DNA of 64,000 bases. It comes from Bemisia tabaci. Lineage: Eukaryota > Arthropoda > Insecta > Hemiptera > Aleyrodidae. Shown here one piece after another: positions 56,499-64,000 of this stretch. Both the position numbers and the translations under genes were made by a program. Where the stretch lies: positions 61,416,916-61,480,915 of the forward strand of contig NC_092795.1 in NCBI RefSeq assembly GCF_918797505.1, in the 5' to 3' direction. The notes under the pieces were generated by a model. The model worked only from the letters and a program-made list of their open reading frames with translations. It ran no database searches and had not been told where the DNA came from. Position 1 is the stretch's first letter. Each line of letters begins with the position of its first letter.

Positions 56499-56534
56499 CG
56501 CCGTGGCACGCTACGAGCGAGCAGAGAGCGCATT

Positions 56535-56610
56535 GGCGCCTACAAACCTAACAGGGATACTTCACGCATTGCGCAATGCGTGAAGTATCCCTGTTAGGTT
56601 TGTAGGCGCC
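56535..56610. repeat. 76-bp palindrome inside D copy 3
   Basis: GGCGCCTACAAACCTAACAG out of one arm and its exact reverse complement in the other, centred on TTGCGCAA. Perfect by eye over 76 bp, with further imperfect pairing outside (CGCATT/AGTGCG). Confidence 0.95.
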
Positions 56611-57131
56611 AGTGCGTCGCCGCTCCGCTTTGAGTTAGGCTCTAATATTTAATCACGCGGAGTCAGCGTTTTTCAACTCATGATTCTGAAATGTTAGCAC
56701 ACTCTGTATGGACTATTCTCATTTTAATTGATGAAAAAAAATATGTTTTAAAGAAAAATATAATGTGTGTTTTGTAAATATAAAGGTAGTTCGGTATCAA
56801 ACTTAATGATTTCCAAAGCACACGAATTTCTACACAATTTCTTATAGCCTTTTATAGCCAATGGTGATAAAGTGTAAAGCCCGGCGATAGAAACTACAGC
56901 CCGACTGTATACTTTTTTATAGCTTCGTATAGCCCGGCTATATGATTTGCTCCGCTTTCTACAGCCAGCTATATGATTTTCAATAGCCTTCTTTAGTCGG
57001 TTATAAGAGCTCTTATGGTATTTTGAAACGCAGCTCCTATCGCCAATTTTTACCAGGGCAGGCATTTTTCACGGCAAACATTGATAGAATGCAACCATTA
57101 CTCAAAAATCCAGAAAAACAAACCACGAAAT

Positions 57132-57522
57132 CAGTGGCGAAGCATGAATGATCGATTATCAATACTTTCCCATTTGCAGCTATGGTAAAGAATCGATTAT
57201 TAAAGTGTTTCACTGGAAAAAAAACACGTTGGATCTAGAGTCTGGACTCTTGAAAACATTGACAAGAAAAAATATTCTTGATTCAATCGGATTTTTGCTT
57301 GAATCAAAACGAAATCCTCTTAAATTAAGAGGCTTGGTCCTTGATTTAAGTTTGATTCAGATTGAATCAAGAGTACTTTTTCTTGTCGATGTTTTTAAGA
57401 GTCCGGACTCAAGATCCAATGTGTTTTTTTCCAGTGTTGCTGCGGAAATCCGCGTATCGATCCTTTTTCATAGTTTCAAATGGCAGATCAATCGATAAAT
57501 CGCAAAGCACACCACACCACTG
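57132..57522 (-). mobile_element. Family C hAT-like MITE, copy 8, with a nested fold-back element
   Basis: CAGTGGCGAAGCATG to CACACCACACCACTG. Flanks CACGAAAT and CGCGAAAT agree at 7 of 8 positions. The element at 57211-57436 interrupts it after TAAAGTGTTT. Confidence 0.85.
57211..57436. mobile_element. Fold-back MITE with CACTGG/CCAGTG ends
   Basis: 226 bp that folds on itself along most of its length: CACTGGAAAAAAAACACG mirrors TGTGTTTTTTTCCAGTG, GAGTCTGGACTCTTG mirrors AGAGTCCGGACTC, and TTGATTCAAT blocks mirror each other nearer the centre. Confidence 0.85.
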
Positions 57523-59090
57523 CGCGAAATGTGTATCCTCTCCGCGCTCACGGGTAACTTTACGATATTACTGAGAAGAGATGACAAGCACCAGATGATT
57601 AGGGGAAGACCGTGAACATTTGACGGTTACTCCAATGGGTTTTCGGTTCTGGGGGCGCGAAAACGTGATCTCCTGTTGGTCACGTATGAAAAGTAAAAAT
57701 CAAGGCTGGCTGTAATGACTCCGAAACACGTCTCACCCCTTGAGGCAGCCGCACCCGCAGTCGCAGCCGCTATTTCCAACTGTGGTTGCGTGGGCGGTTA
57801 CTCGAGGAAATCTCCTGACTTCTCCAAGCTTCCCTTCCGAGCCAGCCAATTATTGAGGCTTAGTTTTGTTTGATTTCGGGAGAGCCAGCGTATATCACTC
57901 AATATTGTAAAGTCTCCGAACCATTCGTAATTCTCATCGCCAAACTCTTTATTTCACTGAAAATTCTAGTGCTCTCCCTCTACCGTGGGTTCACGAGGAA
58001 CTTTCGTTTGGTTCAAAATATATCTATCGAATTTTATATCGTGAGAAAGCTTTATGAATATCTCGATTTGAAGTTGAGAGGAGACTCCGCACATTTTTTT
58101 TTAGTGCACAGTTAGACATCAGACGTCACCTCTCAGGCAATAGGTAGTACACATTGTAAAAAATGGGTTTGCTATACAAAATTATGACTGTTTCAACGAG
58201 TCGTACTAACGCACGAGTTCAAGTGAAAATAAAAAGAAAAAAAATCACCCCTAGTTCCCCTCCGATAACATACCTTGCAAAATATCTAGAAATGAACTGT
58301 AATGTATTTGCGCACTATTAGGAAAACCATTTTTGATTCATCAATAAGAGCGCATATCTGCATGCGGAAAAAACTGGCACATGATTGTGTTGTATCTACG
58401 ATGAGCCAGAAAAATTAGTCCCTCATTGCAAAATGCAGTCCAAATATCGGCCTGGAAATTGACGCAATAAAAATAAGTAATCCTGGTAGACATTCAATTC
58501 ATATTTTGACTAGAATCGCGTATAATTAATCGTCAGCAAAATAATGAAGTGTAAATTTCAAATCTCTGAAGAAGAAATCTCCCCTATAAGGATAATTAAA
58601 CAAATATATACCTTTTTTCAGCTCTTGTTTCTGGATCTTGAACTGATGACAGAGTTTGAGCTTTGTTTCTCGCAAATTTTCACCCCATGATTTTGTGATC
58701 AAGGCCTTGACGCATTCGTATTGACTTTTGCCGAAAATCAAGGTCCAACCGGGAGAAGAAACACACCAAGGGGTGGCAAAGCAAACATTGTGGCTTGAAT
58801 ATAAATTACGCTCATGCGACGCCTTCCGATGTCAGGAAAATCAACAGAACAAACAAAAAAACGGAGACGAGGCGACTCGTGTATTTGAACTCATTGATGA
58901 GCCCCATTCCCTCCCCCCCCCCATCCCATTTTGTCTCAGTAAATTGAGAATTCACTCCCTTGAAATTTGGAAAATAAACTCGACGAAAGAGCCAGAAATC
59001 AGGAACACATGTTTCTACGTAAGGGTATAATCTTTCTTCATGTTTCGTAACAAATTTTCGACGCCTTTTTGTATCTCGTAAATACACACG
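57523..59090. other. Unassigned DNA
   Basis: No repeat family recognised; ORFs of 81-100 codons are without splice or domain support. Confidence 0.35.
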
Positions 59091-59093
59091 GAA

Positions 59094-59511
59094 GCGTTCC
59101 TAAATGACGTACCGCATTTTTTCGGCATTTTTGACCTCCTTTCCTCCTACCCTTGTGACGCTTCGTAACGCAGCCTCGGGCCTTCGTCAAAAATTACGTA
59201 ACGCTTGACAGAATCCCTTCCTCCTCAGGTTCCAGAACATTGTTGAATATTGTCTATAATATAAATAGCTGGATAAAATCTGAGGTATTCTTAATGATAG
59301 CGAGACAAATGTTTTTTTTTTGAGTTTTTGAGGATTTTGTGAGTTTTTTGAAAAGTAGAGAGGATTACTGAACGCTGGCACTGACTCCTCCCCCTTTCCT
59401 CCTTGTAACGCAGCGTAACACAGACTATACTCCCTCCTACCTTGTAACGCAGCGTAACGCAGGCTAATACCCCCTCACTCCCCCTAGAGCGTTACGTAAA
59501 TTATGAACTTT
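59094..59511. mobile_element. Family R element
   Basis: Left GCGTTCCTAAATGACGTAC mirrors right AGCGTTACGTAAATTATGAA loosely; the interior repeats CTTGTAACGCAGCGTAAC (59402 and 59442) and CCTCC blocks. A fragment is at 41640-41941. Confidence 0.55.
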
Positions 59512-59940
59512 TCCTGAAAGAAGAGCTGAAACTGGTGGGAACAACTTTTATTAATCTTTTAACATTCAAATTGAAGAGTTATGGAAAGGAACAAAGCGGC
59601 GCCACAAACTAGAAAAAACTCTCGTGTGCCTCTATCCCTCCATCCTCCGCTCAAAGAGCATCGAAGATGAAAGTAAAAGCGTCACCGTGAAGCCGTGTAT
59701 CTTTTACTTTCGGTGAGCGTTTGGAGGAATGAATATATACAACGCTCCTGGAACTTTTCGGTCGTGTTCGTGCGTTATCACTGCTACGGCTTATTAGGTT
59801 TTTCTTTCCGTCAGCGTCAATAAATATCAAAGTTCTCGGAGTCGATTCTTTCAATAAGAGCCCGTCTTGCTTCATTTCACACCGGTTTAGAGATTCAAGA
59901 AGAATCCAGCGCTCGATTTTCGTCAGGATACACAGCTATT

Positions 59941-60681
59941 CCGCCGTTCTTAAGAAAAACACCGTATAAGTTTTTAGACGTTGCCTAATTTCCTTCACTA
60001 AAAATCGAAATTTCTTGAAAATTTTCGAACAATTTTTTTTAATTTTTCACATAATTTTGTTCGCGATGGAGATGTTGCATGTGTGAAGAATTTGCGATTT
60101 GAATATTAATTCTTATGCAAAAGTGTGCAAGAAACACGATGGTGCCACTGGTTTTCTCTGAAATCAACTCCAAAGCTAAGAAAAGGCCAAAACGGAGCAA
60201 AAAAATGCGCGCCTGCCCGCGCATATAATACACAGCGCCTTCGACATCGTAGAAATACTTCCAACGCTACAACGGTACACAGTGGTGTATGCTCCGGCAG
60301 GCGCAGTATAGGCAATTAGCGCATTGGAACGTACGTGTAACGGTGTAGCGTTGGAAGTATTTCTACGATGTCGAAGGCGCTCTGTATTATGTGCGCGGGC
60401 AGGCGCGCCTTTTTTCACTCCATTTTGGCCTCAACTTGAGAGCTTTTTTGAGCTTTGGAGTTGATTTCAGAGAAAACCAGTGGCACCATCGTGCGAACTT
60501 TTACATAAGAATCAACAGTCAAATCGCAAATTCCTCACACATGCAACATTTGCATTTGATCCAACATGTCTGGAAATTTCACGAGAAGAAAATGCATGAC
60601 GTTCCTCAAAAATACATGTTTTACCCGGAGAAATTTGACAACTCTTGAATGTTCAGACAGCGTTTTTCCTTCGCAAAGCAG
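59941..60681 (+). mobile_element. Family A MITE, copy 17, split by fold-back element N
   Basis: Left CCGCCGTTCTTAAGAAAAAC, right GTTTTTCCTTCGCAAAGCAG. TATT precedes and TATG follows. Without the insertion the element is about 263 bp. Confidence 0.8.
60072..60549. mobile_element. Family N fold-back element (arms of ~210 bp)
   Basis: Arms 60072-60282 and 60333-60549 are inverted copies of each other, separated by ~50 bp. Matching landmarks: ATGTTGCATGTGTGA, CCACTGGTTTTCTCTGAAAT, GCGCGCCTGCCCGCGCA and CGACATCGTAGAAATACTTC. The overlapping ORFs on both strands merely mirror each other. Confidence 0.9.
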
Positions 60682-61172
60682 TATGTTCGTTTCATTTTTT
60701 CTAGCACCGAGATGCAGGACATTTATTTCGTGTTAGAGTTCAGGAAGGAAAACTGCACACTCCCATCTGGAATACTAGAGAGGCTACCGCTTTCCAGGAA
60801 TGACATAGGGCTTAAGCATTGACGTGGAATCAGTTTTGATGGCAAGCTTAATGTATTTCATACGTGTCGCACGTACGGAACGTTTTCTCAACAGCAAACT
60901 TACACGTCCAAGAGTGTAAGATACATTGAAGTGAGTCTTATTTTGTCGGTCGGAGCACGTGCTTTTTTCACTCGTAACGTGTGAGTTTTGGAGCCGCTGA
61001 GGCAATGAAGTATTGATGAACCATTTTAGTGGGTGACGTACGAAACCCATGTTGTGGTATAATTTTATTCTCAAATTTAACTTGCAATGCTTTATAGAAA
61101 TCTCCATATTACTTCGGTGGGCATTTCTCTTCTAATAAAATGATATTGACATCCTATTTTTCCGTGTACTGC
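60682..61172. other. Unassigned DNA
   Basis: A 107-codon minus ORF (60784-61107) is present without supporting context. Confidence 0.35.
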
Positions 61173-61285
61173 AGCAAAGTGGTGAAATAATGCTGGGTGC
61201 ACAGTGTTTTGTGGGGAAATCAAAGCCAAAAAACGGCTCCGCAAAATAGTGTGGACCCAGCACTATTTTTCCACCTTGTTACATC
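61173..61285. repeat. Hairpin (fold-back repeat)
   Basis: GTGGTGAAATAATGCTGGGT and GCACAGTGTTTTGTGG pair with CCGCAAAATAGTGTGG and ACCCAGCACTATTTTTCCAC across a ~25-bp loop. Confidence 0.7.
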
Positions 61286-61542
61286 CGTTCAGTCCGGGCC
61301 TTATTTTTACCCATTTTTTGATCGTTCACCCTAATGCACTCATTGACATTCTGTGATGAAATCAACCTTCATTTTCTATTTTTTACCAAAACTAAAAGCA
61401 AAGGGCCCTGCCAAAGTTTCGTCGACCGCAAAGTACCAATCATACCAGAGATTTTTTCAATTCAAGTATCTACAAGTTTAAAAGATTATTTCATCACCTT
61501 AATTCAGTTTTTCCAAGCTTTGAAAGTTCTGATGTTCCATTA

Positions 61543-61544
<2 letters not shown>

Positions 61545-61583
<39 letters not shown>
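61545..61583 (+). repeat. Poly-A tract (39 A)
   Basis: Uninterrupted A run. No source transcript recognised upstream. Confidence 0.9.
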
Positions 61584-61585
<2 letters not shown>

Positions 61586-63278
61586 ATTTTAGTTTGTGTT
61601 TTTACATAATCAATCTTTTGATTTGCCGCTTTCAGCAAACTAAGATTTTCTGTTTTTCTTGAGGAAAAAAAAACTAAAAATGAAATAGATTCTTAGTTTT
61701 TCAATCAAAGAGCTACGTTTTTAACGCTGTCTTCTTGCGAAAAAAACACTCTTTCCGCCACTTTTTAAAGCACTGGGAAAATGAGTAAAAAATGTCCAGG
61801 TCGTAAAAAAACCGGGGCTAGCTGATCCACAAAGCAGAATCAAGAGCATTCAAAGAGCTTTCGCGAGGTTTGCAATAAATTTGAAAATGCGGAGACGTGA
61901 GTACCCGCTTGGCAGTTGGCACTCCTCAGGGAGGTCGGTGAGTAGGCGTTGATGGGTGTGTGCTACGCAATTTCGCACATAAGGCCTCACATAAAATACT
62001 TTTAATGGAGACCCGAACAGGTCAGGACCTATGCGCTGAGCACTGGAGCTGAACCCTCACGTTTGAAAAATTGATACGGAATGAGTTGAAGGCCGTTTGC
62101 TGCGCTAGACCCCCGAAATGTGGCCTCTGGGAATCATTCTCACCGAGAGGAAGGCCTACAAAATGCCGCCTTTCCGTCTTCCACGTCGAGAGTTAAAAGT
62201 CGACACTTAAATAGCCGAATTTGAGAGTATTTTCGCTTCGAACTCAGGTCCCATTTACGCAGTTTGACCTGAAAAGCAACCCATTCGGACAAGGGGCTCC
62301 CTTGAGATCCGGGGGCTATGAGCGTTTGTCCCGAAATTTCAGGACACTCTCGGCTGGCAGTTTAGGATCGCTTCACTGCTTTTCTGAGGGTTATTTGTCT
62401 TCAGAGGAAACGAAAGGAAAGTCTGAATTAAACTTAGTAACAAATCAAACCACTTCGGGGGTCCCTCTACCTAAGTTTTCAAATGTCTGCTAATAGGTAG
62501 ATCACCTAGAGAAAAGAAGAATTTAAACTCTACATTGAAGACACTTGTAAAAATTTCGCATAAAGTAAGGTGTATTGAAAAGTTTCGAATGCAACATTTG
62601 GCTTTTTGGCGACATTGGCGATTTCGCTTTCCTACGTTAGCCAATGCTACTTCCAAACAAACATTCCAAATGCAAATTTGCAAAACATTCATTGAGCAGG
62701 AATAGACGCATAAAGGTGACACCACTAAAAAAGTTTTTATTAAAAAAAAGGATATTTAACCTGAATTCCTCAAAAATATAGACTATTTTTCTTTTAGTAA
62801 TATGATCCGCTACAGCATTTTTGAGGTAACTCTTACTTTCATCAATCAATCACATTTAGTTTTGCATCCCTTGACCTCGCGTAATTGAATCTTACTTACT
62901 GAGCACCAATTATTTTTATAAAATTGGCGAACTGTATTTTTGTTTTAATTCTTCCGAGTCCTTTCCTCTCATTGCATCGCGCACCAACCTATTATGAAAA
63001 CTCACAAGGCTGTCATTCCAGAAAAACCTTCGATAGATTCGACAGGCAAGTTCAGAGCTAAAGTTAAAGGCTAAACTGCACTCTTAGCAACCGGATGCGT
63101 TTCAGACGAGTAGGGTTACAGCTTTTGGCTGCAAAAACAAGCTCTCTCATTATCGCGCGGCACAAGACAAGTCTGGACGAAAAATGCTATTCCTCATTCG
63201 ACTGGAGCTATCGAAAACTTTTGCCGCAAATGGAGAAAGGATTCATGGCCAAAAAGGTATCTCCTTCTCTTTCGACGG
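61584..63278. other. Unassigned DNA
   Basis: Contains a 90-codon plus ORF (62221-62493) with a serine/glycine-rich protein-like composition but no splice or domain support. Confidence 0.3.
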
Positions 63279-63283
63279 CGCCT

Positions 63284-63516
63284 CACAGTGGACCGAGTCA
63301 ATCGAAGAAGTCGGACAAAATCTGAAAACTTTATAAGCTTATATTTTCGAATATATTAAACAAAAAAGTTCCAGAGTGGTTTTACTGGGTTTTTTGGTAA
63401 AATTTCCTTTCAAAAACACTCCTTGAAATTGAATTTGTGACTATATAAGCATCACAATTTGAAATTTTAGCCAAAAAATGCATGTCCGACCTCTTCCATC
63501 AGCTCGATCCACCGTG
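63284..63516 (+). mobile_element. Family Q Transib-like MITE, copy 3 (CGCCT duplication)
   Basis: 233 bp. Left end CACAGTGGACCGAGTCAATC, right end read inward CACGGTGGATCGAGCTGATG. CGCCT flanks both sides (63279-63283 and 63517-63521). On the left, 23 bases separate CACAGTG from GACAAAATC. It is collinear with copy 2 along most of its length. Confidence 0.85.
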
Positions 63517-63521
63517 CGCCT

Positions 63522-64000
63522 TCCAAACGCAGAAGCTCTTAGCCCGAGATTAGAAAGTTTCTTGTGCCAAAGAAAATCTGACGCCGGTGAGCTGCGCTGC
63601 GGATCGTGAAAAAGCTCGGCGAGACTTGAGAGAATTAGTTTTTAATTTAAAATGAAAGAGTCAAATGAACGCTGTTGAGTTGCCGGTAATTAATTATAGG
63701 CGCAGGTCTGTTTTTAATCTCGCTCTTTTAATGATCGTGAGATCCTCGCTTCCTCCCTTATTTGTTCCCTGACTAATGCCGAGGCATTGGATTATCCCTC
63801 CCACCCCCAGGATTTCCCCTTCGAGGTTTGTTTTTACTTTACATTGTTGTCTGCACCTTCTTGATGCAGCCGCAAAGTAAATGAGTTCATTTCAACTCCT
63901 TTCCCTTTGCATCCATGACAGCAAAAATTCGTTATTGATCATAGGCTGTCCCAAAAAGAAGTGGACTGATGCTGTAATTTCCGAACTGATCATTGCAGCG
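63522..64000. other. Unassigned, apparently unique DNA
   Basis: No repeats recognised. It holds several TAATTA-type homeodomain-like motifs near 63690, which are common by chance. Confidence 0.35.

Larger units (their letters stand above)
54673..57058 (+). mobile_element. Family D element, copy 3, enlarged by a nested element
   Basis: CCCTGGTAAAAATTGGCAGT at 54673 mirrors CGCCAATTTTTACCAGGG at 57058. Removing the insertion at 55034-56498 leaves about 920 bp, close to copy 2. The palindrome lies at 56535-56610. Confidence 0.9.

Noticed and set aside
60039..60648. Several overlapping ORFs on both strands with similar peptides
   Set aside because: They are the two arms of the fold-back element N read in opposite directions.
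1..64000. CRISPR arrays, prophage, operons, bacterial promoters or terminators
   Set aside because: No regularly spaced short repeats and no bacterial gene organisation. The sequence is eukaryotic in character.
1..64000. tRNA, rRNA or snRNA genes
   Set aside because: I looked for A-box/B-box pairs and conserved rRNA or U-RNA motifs and found none I could defend; a scan with tRNAscan-SE and Rfam would settle this.

Overview
The window reads as non-coding DNA from a eukaryotic nuclear genome. It has no bacterial-style gene packing, no operons and no ORF with a recognisable full-length domain. It is AT-rich (about 60% by eye), has long homopolymer tracts, has AATAAA signals, and is crowded with short inverted-terminal-repeat elements (MITEs). 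An arthropod, probably a hemipteran insect, is my best guess. It rests on the style of the repeats and is an inference, not proof. Most of the window is best described as intergenic or long-intron sequence.

Repeats dominate. By reading both strands I separated several families, named here with letters for reference. Family A (about 253 bp, ends CTGCCGTGC/GCACGGCAG, 4-bp target duplications) has at least 18 whole or partial copies. Family B (about 253 bp, ends GGACCGCG/CGCGGTCC, also 4-bp duplications) has six. Family C (about 165 bp, ends CAGTGGCG, 8-bp duplications, hAT-like) has eight. Family D (0.75-2.4 kb, ends CCCTGGTAAAAATTGGC, carrying a highly conserved palindrome) has three. Family Q (about 230 bp) has three copies with CAC-type ends and 5-bp GC-rich duplications, and a separate 1,465-bp element with the same style of ends sits inside a D copy. 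Both look like Transib elements, the superfamily related to RAG1. Smaller families E, F, G, J, K, L, N, P, R and S, a dispersed ~65-bp core (H) and several fold-back elements complete the picture. Nesting is common (A in B, N in A, a CAC-ended fold-back in C, D in K, Transib in D), which gives a relative age order.

Layout: 1-6.2 kb is dense in A, C and fold-back elements, with a GC-rich patch at 2.54-2.83 kb. 6.2-9.1 kb holds an F element and a possible 1.7-kb element. 9.1-12.6 kb holds A, L, B, N and P copies. 12.6-15.3 kb is mostly unique DNA ending in a tandem duplication with H cores. 15.57-17.3 kb is the most gene-like interval: two divergent coding-like ORFs about 70 bp apart and a possible spliced transcript with poly(A) signals. 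17.7-23.8 kb is MITE-rich, with a cluster of five CRE-like TGACGT sites at 22.43-22.52 kb. 25.97-26.65 kb is a GC-rich patch ending in a canonical splice donor, a candidate promoter and first exon. 26.65-64 kb is again repeats in unique DNA, with isolated exon-like islands at 37.9-38.2 kb and 50.3-50.5 kb.

No protein can be named. All exon calls are low confidence and rest on open frames plus splice-like flanks. The best supported biology here is transposon biology: boundaries, target duplications, empty sites and nesting can be read directly.
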